A program made the translations under genes and the position numbers. A DNA stretch of 9,872 nucleotides from Bordetella parapertussis (GTDB lineage: Bacteria > Pseudomonadota > Gammaproteobacteria > Burkholderiales > Burkholderiaceae_C): the NCBI GenBank assembly GCA_945882755.1, contig CAMCWS010000136.1:1-9872 (forward strand), given 5' to 3'. A model generated the notes under the pieces. It searched no databases. It was given only the letters and a program-made list of their open reading frames with translations, and was not told where the DNA came from. Within the stretch, counting starts at the first letter, position 1. Each line of letters starts with the position of its first letter. Below are positions 1 to 6,677 of this stretch, piece after piece.

Positions 1-2051
1 TTTTCATCAGTTTCCAGCACTTTCACACGCACGATTTGACCTTCAGCCAACACGTCGGTGACCTTGGCAATGCGCTCGTGGCTGATTTGGCTGATGTGCA
101 GCAATCCGTCTTTACCGGGCAGCAGATTGACCAAAGCACCGAAGTCCAAAATCTTGGTGATTGGGCCTTCGTAAACCTTGCCGATTTCCACTTCTGCAGT
201 GATTTCGCTGATGCGACGCTTAGCCTCTTCGGCCTTTGCGCCATCAGTGGCAGCGATGGTGATGGTGCCGTCTTCTTCGATGTTGATTTGGCAACCTGTT
301 TCTTCTGTCAGCGCACGAATGACAGCACCGCCTTTGCCGATCACATCGCGGATTTTTTCCGGATTGATCTTCATGGTGTAAAGCTTAGGGGCAAAGTTAC
401 TGACTTCGGTTTTGGCCTCTCCCATGGCTTCTTGCATTTTGCCCAAAATATGCATACGCGCTTCTTTGGCTTGGGCCAAAGCAACTTGCATGATCTCTTG
501 GGTGATGCCCTGAATTTTGATGTCCATTTGCAAAGCAGTGATGCCGTTGGTAGTGCCAGCAACTTTGAAGTCCATGTCGCCCAAGTGATCTTCGTCACCC
601 AAGATGTCGGTCAACACCGCAAAGCGGTTGCCGTCCTTGATCAGGCCCATGGCAATACCAGCAACGTGCGCTTTCATGGGCACACCCGCGTCCATCATGG
701 ACAAGCAACCGCCACAGACGGAGGCCATAGAAGATGAACCGTTGGATTCGGTGATTTCTGACACCACACGCAAGGTGTAGGGAAATTCCTCTTTGGAAGG
801 CAAACAAGCCGCCAAAGCACGTTTGGCCAAACGGCCGTGGCCCACTTCGCGGCGCTTGGTCGAGCCCATGCGACCCACCTCACCGGTAGCAAAGGGAGGC
901 ATGTTGTAGTGGAACATGAAACGGTCTTCAAACTCACCAGCCAGTGCGTCAATGCGCTGAGCATCGCGCTCAGTGCCCAAGGTGGTGATGACCAAAGCCT
1001 GTGTTTCGCCACGGGTAAACAAGGCTGAGCCATGGGTACGGGGCAAAACACTGTTGCGGATTTCAATGGGGCGCACAGTGCGGGTGTCGCGTCCATCAAT
1101 ACGAGGCTCTCCAGCCAAAATTTGGCTGCGAACAATACGAGCTTCGATATCGAACAACATGTTTTCGACTTTTACGCTGTCGAACTCGACACCATCCGCT
1201 TTCAAGCCGGCCATGACCGCGGCATAAGCCTCGCGGCATGCTTGGGTACGGCTTTGCTTGTTGCGGATTTGGTAAGCCGCAGTGAGTTTGTCGTCGGCCA
1301 AAGCAGCAACCTTGGCAATCAGGGGTTCGTCCTTGGCGGCTGCAGTCCATTCCCAGACGGGTTTACCTGCTTCGCGCACCAGCTCGTGGATCGCATTGAT
1401 GGCTACACGGCTTTGCTCGTGACCAAATACCACCGCGCCCAACATGATTTCTTCTGACAGCTGGAGCGCTTCAGACTCAACCATCAGCACGGCGGCTTCG
1501 GTACCGGCAACTACCAGGTCCATCACGCTGTCTTTGCGCTGGGTTTGTCCAGGGTTCAAGACGTATTCGCCATTGATGTATCCCACACGGGCCGCGCCTA
1601 TGGGGCCGTTGAAAGGGATACCAGAAATAGCCAAGGCGGCCGATGTGCCGATCATCGCGGCGATATCTGCGTCCACCTCGGGGTTCAAAGAAACGGTGTG
1701 GATGACCACATGCACTTCGTTGTAAAAACCTTCAGGAAACAGCGGACGAATGGGCCGGTCAATCAGGCGACTGGTGAGTGTTTCAAGTTCGCTGGGCTTG
1801 GCTTCGCGCTTGAAGAAACTGCCAGGGATTTTGCCTGCGGCGTAGGTTTTTTCAATGTAGTCAACGGTCAGGGGAAAGAAATCTTGGCCCGCTTTGGCGC
1901 TTTTAGAAGCGACAACGGTAGCGAGTACGACGGTATCGTCAATATTGACCAACACCGCGCCACTGGCTTGGCGTGCAATTTCGCCGGTTTCCATGGTGAC
2001 CGTGTGCTGGCCCCATTGGAAAGTTTTGCTTACTTTGTTGAATAAGGACAT
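1..2051 (-). CDS. pnp: Polynucleotide phosphorylase (3' end cut by window edge)
   Basis: Phosphorolytic 3'-to-5' exoribonuclease that degrades mRNA to nucleoside diphosphates; a cytoplasmic trimer, in many proteobacteria part of the RNase E degradosome. The frame is open from the ATG at 2051 to the left edge (683 codons). The N-terminus reads [20 protein letters not shown], typical of the family. Visible parts are two RNase PH-like domains, the second with [16 protein letters not shown] holding the expected catalytic residues Asp488, Asp494 and Lys496. A KH domain follows with [15 protein letters not shown] (GKGG at 572-575), then an S1 domain with [20 protein letters not shown]. Comparison with the roughly 711-residue E. 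coli protein suggests that only the short acidic or linker tail is missing. AGGA at 2059-2062 is well placed as the ribosome binding site. The gene lies downstream of rpsO on the same strand, the usual order, with hairpins in the spacer. Identification is secure. Confidence 0.98.
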   Translation of the reverse strand, partial: MSLFNKVSKTFQWGQHTVTMETGEIARQASGAVLVNIDDTVVLATVVASKSAKAGQDFFPLTVDYIEKTYAAGKIPGSFFKREAKPSELETLTSRLIDRPIRPLFPEGFYNEVHVVIHTVSLNPEVDADIAAMIGTSAALAISGIPFNGPIGAARVGYINGEYVLNPGQTQRKDSVMDLVVAGTEAAVLMVESEALQLSEEIMLGAVVFGHEQSRVAINAIHELVREAGKPVWEWTAAAKDEPLIAKVAALADDKLTAAYQIRNKQSRTQACREAYAAVMAGLKADGVEFDSVKVENMLFDIEARIVRSQILAGEPRIDGRDTRTVRPIEIRNSVLPRTHGSALFTRGETQALVITTLGTERDAQRIDALAGEFEDRFMFHYNMPPFATGEVGRMGSTKRREVGHGRLAKRALAACLPSKEEFPYTLRVVSEITESNGSSSMASVCGGCLSMMDAGVPMKAHVAGIAMGLIKDGNRFAVLTDILGDEDHLGDMDFKVAGTTNGITALQMDIKIQGITQEIMQVALAQAKEARMHILGKMQEAMGEAKTEVSNFAPKLYTMKINPEKIRDVIGKGGAVIRALTEETGCQINIEEDGTITIAATDGAKAEEAKRRISEITAEVEIGKVYEGPITKILDFGALVNLLPGKDGLLHISQISHERIAKVTDVLAEGQIVRVKVLETDE

Positions 2052-2077
2052 GTGTATTTCCTGAAATTAGGCGGGAA

Positions 2078-2093
2078 GTGAAGGCCACTTCAC
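2078..2093 (-). promoter_or_regulatory. Small bistable hairpin in the pnp leader
   Basis: On the pnp transcript GTGAAG and CTTCAC form a perfect 6-bp stem with a TGGC loop. An overlapping alternative pairs GAAGTG (2091-2086) with CACTTC (2080-2075). The two stems exclude each other. The structure ends about 13 bases before the AGGA ribosome binding site, so it could affect initiation. The pairing is seen directly; a regulatory role is inference, and short stems of this kind also occur by chance. Confidence 0.35.
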
Positions 2094-2126
2094 CAAAGCC
2101 CAAAAACACTTATCAGACTACGATGC

Positions 2127-2156
2127 CATTCCAGAAAAATCGGTTCTTTTGGAATG
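2127..2156 (-). promoter_or_regulatory. AT-rich hairpin in the rpsO-pnp spacer
   Basis: CATTCCAAAAGAA pairs with TTTTTCTGGAATG around a 4-base CCGA loop on the rpsO-pnp transcript. The 13-bp stem has one G-T wobble and one A-C mismatch. No T-tract follows in the direction of pnp, so it does not look like a standard intrinsic terminator. In E. coli a stem in the pnp leader is cut by RNase III and is the entry point for Pnp autoregulation; this stem is in the right place for that role, which is inference here. Confidence 0.5.
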
Positions 2157-2203
2157 ACACAGCTTCGATCTGCTTCAGAGTTTTTGTAAAGTTTTTCAAT
2201 ACG

Positions 2204-2237
2204 GCCAAGCCCTGAGCGTTTGTGCTTAGAGCTTGGC
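2204..2237 (-). terminator. Strong hairpin just after rpsO: attenuator, terminator or processing site
   Basis: Starting 12 bases after the rpsO stop codon, GCCAAGCTCTAAGC pairs with GCTCAGGGCTTGGC around an ACAAAC loop. The 14-bp stem has one T-G wobble and one A-C mismatch, and its outer seven pairs are perfect. What follows (CGTATTGAAAAACTTT) has no continuous T run, so termination would be partial at best. Position and strength match the rpsO-pnp junction of enterobacteria, where a leaky terminator and RNase cleavage separate the two messages. The structure is seen; which role it plays is not decided by sequence alone. Confidence 0.55.
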
Positions 2238-2249
2238 TGAGATGAAAAA

Positions 2250-2513
2250 TTACTTGCGCAAACCCAGCTTGGCGATGAGCGATGTGTAGCGCTCGGCGTC
2301 TTTGGATTTGAGGTAGTCGAGCAATTTGCGACGACGGCTGACCATGCGCAACAAGCCACGTCGACCATGGTGGTCTTTCGCGTGGGTTTTGAAGTGAGGA
2401 GTCAGTTCATTGATGCGTGCTGTCAAGATGGCGACTTGCACTTCGGGACTGCCAGTATCGTTGGCTGAACGTGCATTGGCCTTTACGACCTCAGCTTTAT
2501 TGAGAGTTGTCAT
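2250..2513 (-). CDS. rpsO: 30S ribosomal protein S15
   Basis: Primary 16S rRNA-binding protein of the small-subunit platform, also contributing to the subunit bridge with 23S rRNA. The 87-residue product matches the family's usual 87-89 residues. It carries the signature NDTGSPEVQ (18-26), [19 protein letters not shown] (47-65) and the ending LIAKLGLRK. The ATG at 2513 is chosen because GGA lies 7 bases ahead of it and the length then fits. An in-frame ATG at 2537 would add eight residues (MSNFLENT), lacks a ribosome binding site and would lengthen a protein whose N-terminus is conserved. Transcription probably starts from the promoter at 2601-2606 and continues into pnp. S15 represses its own translation in E. 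coli; the leader here has short complementary segments but no structure I can assign. Confidence 0.97.
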   Translation of the reverse strand: MTTLNKAEVVKANARSANDTGSPEVQVAILTARINELTPHFKTHAKDHHGRRGLLRMVSRRRKLLDYLKSKDAERYTSLIAKLGLRK

Positions 2514-2600
2514 GGTGTTTTCCAAAAAATTTGACATGCGCCAACAGCCGGAAATGCCAGATGGCGTGAACTTAGTACCCCTAAAGGCCTAAGCCCGACT

Positions 2601-2606
2601 ATTATA
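2601..2606 (-). promoter_or_regulatory. Probable rpsO promoter -10 box (TATAAT)
   Basis: A perfect TATAAT on the minus strand lies 88 bases before the rpsO start, predicting a leader of about 80 bases. The TAA stop codon of the upstream aminotransferase gene (2602-2604) lies inside the hexamer. No good -35 match is found 16-18 bases upstream (GCTAGA or CTAGAT), and there is no extended TG motif. The call therefore rests on the -10 match and its position before a ribosomal protein gene. Confidence 0.5.
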
Positions 2607-3762
2607 GCTTGGATAACCAGCGATCTAGCCGCTCAGCCCCTAAGCGCAACCTGTCAAGTTCTTTGGAGGCAAAACACCAACGAAGCCAGCCTTGTGCCTC
2701 TGGAGCAAAGGCGCTTCCAGGGGCCAAGCCCAGACCCGCCTCTTGCACCAAACGTTTGGCGATTTGGAAATCATCCATACCATCAGGTAAACGAAAAAAA
2801 AGGTACATGCCGCCATCAGGCAAAGCAAATTCAATAGAGTCAACACCGCTTAGCGCATCTGCCAAGGTGTCTCGACAAAGACGCAAGTGGGAAACAACGC
2901 GGGGGGTAACCTCCTCTGCACGCTCTAAAGCCACCAAACCTGCACGCTGAACAAACACTGACGCGCAAGAGGTATTGAATTCAATCAATTTGCCCATGTG
3001 CTGCGTCATCTCTGGCGGCATGACCAGCCACCCCAAGCGCCATCCTGTCATTAAAAAGCTTTTGGAAAAGCTGTGCGCCACCACCAGTTTGTCGTCCAGT
3101 TGCGCAATATCCAAAAAACTGGGGGCGCAATGGTTTTGGCTGTCCAAGAAATAAAGACTCTCATAAACCTCGTCCGCCAAAATCCACGTCCCTGTGCTTC
3201 GGCATTTGTCCAAGATGGCTTGCTGTTCTTGTCGATTCAAGGTCCAGCCTGTTGGGTTATTGGGGGAGTTCAGCACCAGTAATCGGGTATTCGTTGTGAT
3301 GCTGTTCAATAGTTTTTCAAGTGGCAACGCCCACCGACCCTTGGTAGGCTCAAGACTCAAAGTTCGCAATTGGGCACCCAAAATCTGTGGCTGAGCTGTC
3401 AAGTTTGGCCAAACAGGGGTCACCACCAAGACCTCGCCCCCCGCGTCAACCAAGGCCTGCATGGCCAACATCAAGGCATTCACGCCCCCTGAAGTGACAG
3501 CAATACGTTCACTGCCGATGTCGACACCATGACGCTTAACCATCTCTGCAGAAATAGCTTCGCGTAACTCAGGCAGGCCTAAGTTATGGGCGTAAAACGT
3601 TTCACCTGCATGCAAAGAGTCGATGGCGGCTTGACGAATAAAGTCAGGTGTGACCTCGTCGCTTTCACCAAACCAAAAAGCCAAAACATCGCTTCTACCA
3701 AGGCCAGCATTGGCGAGTTCTCGGATTTTGGAAGCTTGTAATTGCTGAATGGCTTGTCGCAT
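2602..3762 (-). CDS. PLP-dependent class I/II aminotransferase, substrate unknown
   Basis: A fold-type I aminotransferase of the aspartate aminotransferase superfamily, 386 residues, normal length. Visible landmarks are FYAHNLGLPELREAI (56-70, substrate and dimer region), the PLP-binding SPNNPTG (166-172) and ADEVY (196-200, Asp197 facing the pyridine nitrogen). SFSKSFLMTGWRLGW (231-245) contains the Schiff-base Lys234, and LRWCFA (360-365) contains the expected carboxylate-binding Arg361. All key residues are present, so the enzyme should be active. The substrate cannot be told from sequence: aspartate, alanine and aromatic or branched-chain enzymes share these motifs. The ATG at 3762 is chosen because MRQAIQQLQASKIREL starts where relatives start. 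A TTG at 3807 would give 15 more residues and overlap tsaD. Neither start has a clear ribosome binding site. The gene follows tsaD by 23 bases, suggesting co-transcription without a clear functional link. Confidence 0.92.
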   Translation of the reverse strand: MRQAIQQLQASKIRELANAGLGRSDVLAFWFGESDEVTPDFIRQAAIDSLHAGETFYAHNLGLPELREAISAEMVKRHGVDIGSERIAVTSGGVNALMLAMQALVDAGGEVLVVTPVWPNLTAQPQILGAQLRTLSLEPTKGRWALPLEKLLNSITTNTRLLVLNSPNNPTGWTLNRQEQQAILDKCRSTGTWILADEVYESLYFLDSQNHCAPSFLDIAQLDDKLVVAHSFSKSFLMTGWRLGWLVMPPEMTQHMGKLIEFNTSCASVFVQRAGLVALERAEEVTPRVVSHLRLCRDTLADALSGVDSIEFALPDGGMYLFFRLPDGMDDFQIAKRLVQEAGLGLAPGSAFAPEAQGWLRWCFASKELDRLRLGAERLDRWLSKL

Positions 3763-3785
3763 GGATAAATGAATTTGAAAAAGAT

Positions 3786-4817
3786 CTATATCTGCGCCAG
3801 TGGCCAACGCGGCAGAACATCAAAAGCATAGGAGGCGTGTGCTTGCTCAATGCCTTGTTGCAAACGCATGCCAGCCGCCATGGCGATCATCGCGCCATTG
3901 TCGGTACACCACTCTGCATCGGGAAAATGCACGGTTGCACCCATGCGCTGCACCGACGTGGTCAGCTGCGTTCGCAAAGCGCGATTTGCACCCACCCCAC
4001 CCGCAACCACCAAACGGCTGATGCCCGTTTGGGTCAATGCGCGTAAAGATTTTTTGACCAGCACCTCCACAATAGCGGCCTGTGTAGAGGCAGCAATATC
4101 GGCGCGGTGCTGGGGTAATTGATCTGCAGACTTTTTGCATTGGGTCAGCACCGCAGTTTTGAGTCCGGCAAAAGAAAAATCTAAATTGGGTTGATGCAGC
4201 AAGGGGCGGGGAAACGCATACGCATCCGCACGGCCTTGGTTAGCCAATGCGGCTAAAGCAGGGCCGCCTGGATAACCCAAGCCAAGCAATTTCGCTGATT
4301 TGTCAAATGCTTCACCAGCTGCGTCATCGATGGTTTCACCCAATAACTCGTATTGACCAAGTGCTTTGACCCACATCAGTTGTGTGTGTCCACCCGACAC
4401 CAACAAAGCCACAAAAGGAAATTGTGGCGGGTCGTCGCTTAGGAACGGGGACAACAAATGGCCTTCCAAATGATGAATTCCCATCACAGGCTTGCCCAAG
4501 CTGGCAGCCAAAGCGCAAGCAGAGGCCGCACCAACCAACAGAGCGCCTGCCAACCCCGGGCCTCGGGTATAGGCCACCACATCGATATCCGACAGAGATT
4601 GCTGGGCAGAAGCCATCACCTGCTCCACCAACGGGACGAGACGACGGATATGGTCTCGGCTGGCAAGTTCGGGCACCACGCCACCATAGGCCTCGTGCAT
4701 TGCTGCTTGGGTATGCAAATGCTGCGCAAGCAGCTGTGGCCAAACGGTGCTTTCACCCGTGCGAACCAAAGCCACACCAGTTTCATCGCAAGAAGATTCA
4801 ATCCCTAGTATCAACAT
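3786..4817 (-). CDS. tsaD: tRNA N6-threonylcarbamoyladenosine (t6A37) transferase TsaD
   Basis: Transfers the threonylcarbamoyl group from threonylcarbamoyl-AMP (made by TsaC) to A37 of tRNAs reading ANN codons, in a cytoplasmic complex with TsaB and TsaE. The product has 343 residues, standard for bacterial TsaD (former names gcp, ygjD). It opens with [13 protein letters not shown], and has the metal-binding HHLEGH (His116 and His120), [10 protein letters not shown] (138-147), the nucleotide-binding GGPALAALA region and [12 protein letters not shown] (271-282). Near the C-terminus [11 protein letters not shown] carries Asp306, the third metal ligand. The ATG at 4817 gives the canonical [13 protein letters not shown] start; the ribosome binding site is weak. 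It diverges from ybiB and leads into the aminotransferase gene. The partners tsaB, tsaC and tsaE are not in the window, as is usual. Confidence 0.98.
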   Translation of the reverse strand: MLILGIESSCDETGVALVRTGESTVWPQLLAQHLHTQAAMHEAYGGVVPELASRDHIRRLVPLVEQVMASAQQSLSDIDVVAYTRGPGLAGALLVGAASACALAASLGKPVMGIHHLEGHLLSPFLSDDPPQFPFVALLVSGGHTQLMWVKALGQYELLGETIDDAAGEAFDKSAKLLGLGYPGGPALAALANQGRADAYAFPRPLLHQPNLDFSFAGLKTAVLTQCKKSADQLPQHRADIAASTQAAIVEVLVKKSLRALTQTGISRLVVAGGVGANRALRTQLTTSVQRMGATVHFPDAEWCTDNGAMIAMAAGMRLQQGIEQAHASYAFDVLPRWPLAQI

Positions 4818-4838
4818 GGCGCTGAGTTTAGCCCTGCT

Positions 4839-4875
4839 TGATTCATTACATAACTACAAGTCATTTAACTTATCA
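4839..4875. promoter_or_regulatory. Imperfect palindrome in the divergent tsaD-ybiB spacer
   Basis: Arms TGATTCATTACATAACT and AGTCATTTAACTTATCA surround a 3-base ACA centre; 12 of 17 positions pair, including the outer TGAT/ATCA and the inner ACT/AGT. It fills about half of the 71-base AT-rich spacer that must hold the promoters of both tsaD and ybiB. I find no convincing -35/-10 pair on either strand. No LexA-type CTGT-N8-ACAG box is seen, although E. coli ybiB is under LexA control. An operator is one reading; chance symmetry in AT-rich DNA is the other. Confidence 0.3.
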
Positions 4876-4888
4876 GACAATATCAACC

Positions 4889-5827
4889 ATGAGCATTGCG
4901 CATTTCATTCGGGAAATTGGACGAGGCAAACAAGGGGCAAGGGATTTGTCGCGTGAGCAGGCTTGTGAAGTCATGACACAAGTATTGCTGGGCTCTGTTG
5001 ACCCAGTGGCCTTAGGCGCTTTTTGTATTGCCATGCGCATCAAAGGTGAAACAGCTGAAGAAATGCTGGGGTTTCTAGATGCTGCTCATGCACAGATGCA
5101 AGTTTTTACCAATAACGAGCTTCAACCGGTGGTTGTATTGCCTAGCTACAACGGTTCACGAAGACTCCCTTTGCTCACACCTCTCTTGGCAAAGTTATTG
5201 ACCAACAAAGGTCATGCGGTGCTCATTCATGGCACCCATACCGAGGACACACGTGTCTTCATACACGAGGTGCTATTTGCTTTGGGGATTGAACCGACAA
5301 CCGCCATCAAAAGCATTGCCAAAGGCGAAGTTGTCTTTGCACCAACACGGTTGTTGTGCGAAGGTTTATGGTCACTGCTACAAGTTCGTCGCAAAACGGG
5401 TTTGCGCAATTCCGCCCACAGCATGGTCAAGTTGATGAATACTGTTTCGGGCAACAGCATTCAAGTAGCCAGCTATACCCATCCAGAATACGCTGCGTCC
5501 ATGCAAGCCACCCTTGAAGGGCTCAAAGCCAACGCCCTGTTGCTACGCGGTACGGAGGGTGAGCCCGTGGCAGACCCTCGCAAACTGCCCAGCATGCATT
5601 GCTTTATCAAGGGACAAGCTTTTGCACATCTCGATATCGCACCTGAAACTGCACATGAGACCACCGACATGCCAATGGGCATGAATGCGCAGCAAACCGC
5701 AGAATTCATTGACGCCATGCTCAACGGACGCAAACCTGTCCCTCAGCCAATACAAGCACAAGCAGAACTCATTTCGCGTTTGTCATTGGCCTGTATGGAT
5801 AACAGTGTTAGAAACGAGACACCATGA
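4889..5827 (+). CDS. ybiB: YbiB/TrpD2-type DNA-binding protein
   Basis: Related to anthranilate phosphoribosyltransferase TrpD and nucleoside phosphorylase class III enzymes. The 312-residue product starts with a small helical domain (about 1-70, MSIAHFIREIGRGKQGARDL) followed by the alpha/beta domain. Where TrpD has its PRPP-binding GTGGD loop, this protein has LPSYNGSRRLPLLTP (84-98). The second conserved stretch reads TGLRNSAHSMVKLMN (170-184). This is the pattern of the TrpD2 subfamily; E. coli YbiB lacks phosphoribosyltransferase activity and binds nucleic acids as a homodimer. The ATG at 4889 is chosen because homology begins there; an upstream TTG at 4838 would add 17 unrelated residues. 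No clear ribosome binding site precedes it. Its stop overlaps the cobA start (ATGA), implying translational coupling. True cellular role unknown; the annotation is by family. Confidence 0.88.
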   Translation: MSIAHFIREIGRGKQGARDLSREQACEVMTQVLLGSVDPVALGAFCIAMRIKGETAEEMLGFLDAAHAQMQVFTNNELQPVVVLPSYNGSRRLPLLTPLLAKLLTNKGHAVLIHGTHTEDTRVFIHEVLFALGIEPTTAIKSIAKGEVVFAPTRLLCEGLWSLLQVRRKTGLRNSAHSMVKLMNTVSGNSIQVASYTHPEYAASMQATLEGLKANALLLRGTEGEPVADPRKLPSMHCFIKGQAFAHLDIAPETAHETTDMPMGMNAQQTAEFIDAMLNGRKPVPQPIQAQAELISRLSLACMDNSVRNETP

Positions 5828-6636
5828 CAAAAACATCCCCTAATGTATTTGTGACACTTGTTGGGGCTGGGCCTGGCGACCCTGAGCTCTTGACGCTCAA
5901 AGCGGTCAAAGCGCTGCAACAAGCAACCGTTATTTTGGTTGACGACTTGGTCCACCCCGATGTTTTGCAACATACTCAGCCTCAAGCACGTGTGGTTCAC
6001 GTAGGCAAGCGCGGCGGTTGTCAATCGACACCACAAGCCTTCATCGAAAAATTGATGGTACAAGAGGCATTGGCTGGCGAAACCGTGGTCAGACTCAAAG
6101 GCGGCGACCCCTTGCTGTTTGGTCGGGCTGGCGAGGAAATCGCTTACCTTCAGTCGCATGGCGTGGGCATCAAAGTGATCAACGGCGTAACTGCTGGACT
6201 TGCCGCCATCAACAACCTAGGGATATCTTTGACGCACAGGCAGTTTGCGCATGGGGCCATCATGGTGACTGGGCACTCACCTTCAAGCCAATCAAATACC
6301 CCTGCTGTGAATTGGGAACTTCTAGGTCACACAGCGCATACTTGCCGATTGACATTGGTCATTTACATGGGCGTCAACAGTTCCGAGGAGGTACAAACAG
6401 CCTTGTTGAGCTCCATGCCACCCGACACGCCCATTGCAGTGGTACAAAACGCGAGCACACAAAATCAATGCAGTGTTATAGGGCAACTTCACGCTTTGCA
6501 TACATTGATTTGTGAAGCCGAAATGGCAAGTCCTGCCATCATTTTTGTAGGTGACGTGCTCAATACGCTCGTCAGTTTGCATGATGAAGAATCAAATCTT
6601 CACGGAACTTATGCCATTGCCCGTCCAAGCGCTTGA
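5824..6636 (+). CDS. cobA: Uroporphyrinogen-III C-methyltransferase (SUMT)
   Basis: Methylates uroporphyrinogen III at C2 and C7 with S-adenosylmethionine to give precorrin-2, the branch point to siroheme and cobalamin. The 270-residue protein is a stand-alone enzyme without the dehydrogenase/ferrochelatase part of CysG. Motifs in order are VGAGPGDPELLTLKA (13-27, SAM-binding loop), VRLKGGDPLLFGRAGEE (89-105, catalytic and substrate region), INGVTAGLAA (119-128), LTHR (136-139) and VTGH (148-151), then YMGV (181-184). At 120 an Asn takes the place of the Pro common in this stretch elsewhere in the family. GAG five bases before the ATG is a modest ribosome binding site, and coupling to ybiB through the ATGA overlap may supply initiation. 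In this position the usual use would be siroheme for nitrite or sulfite reductase, but no such gene is in the window. Confidence 0.96.
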   Translation: MTKTSPNVFVTLVGAGPGDPELLTLKAVKALQQATVILVDDLVHPDVLQHTQPQARVVHVGKRGGCQSTPQAFIEKLMVQEALAGETVVRLKGGDPLLFGRAGEEIAYLQSHGVGIKVINGVTAGLAAINNLGISLTHRQFAHGAIMVTGHSPSSQSNTPAVNWELLGHTAHTCRLTLVIYMGVNSSEEVQTALLSSMPPDTPIAVVQNASTQNQCSVIGQLHALHTLICEAEMASPAIIFVGDVLNTLVSLHDEESNLHGTYAIARPSA

Positions 6637-6677
6637 TGGACAGGGGATAATCAGATCTTTGGATACTGGATATTGAC

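Noticed and set aside
36..737. 233-codon plus-strand open frame opposite pnp
   Set aside because: It lies antisense to the conserved S1, KH and catalytic parts of pnp, its composition mirrors that gene, and no family is recognised.
1545..2045. 166-codon plus-strand open frame opposite the 5' half of pnp
   Set aside because: Fully antisense to pnp coding sequence; no ribosome binding site or recognisable domain.
3763..3807. TTG start giving a 401-residue aminotransferase
   Set aside because: It would overlap the end of tsaD, lacks a ribosome binding site, and adds residues not expected in the family.
4382..4825. 147-codon plus-strand open frame opposite tsaD
   Set aside because: It overlaps conserved tsaD coding sequence and the product is a Pro/Arg-rich shadow translation.
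4818..4888. LexA box upstream of ybiB
   Set aside because: No CTGT-N8-ACAG match is present in the spacer.
6637..6677. Terminator between cobA and prfB
   Set aside because: Only a weak GTCC/GGAC pairing near the cobA stop is seen, with no T-tract.
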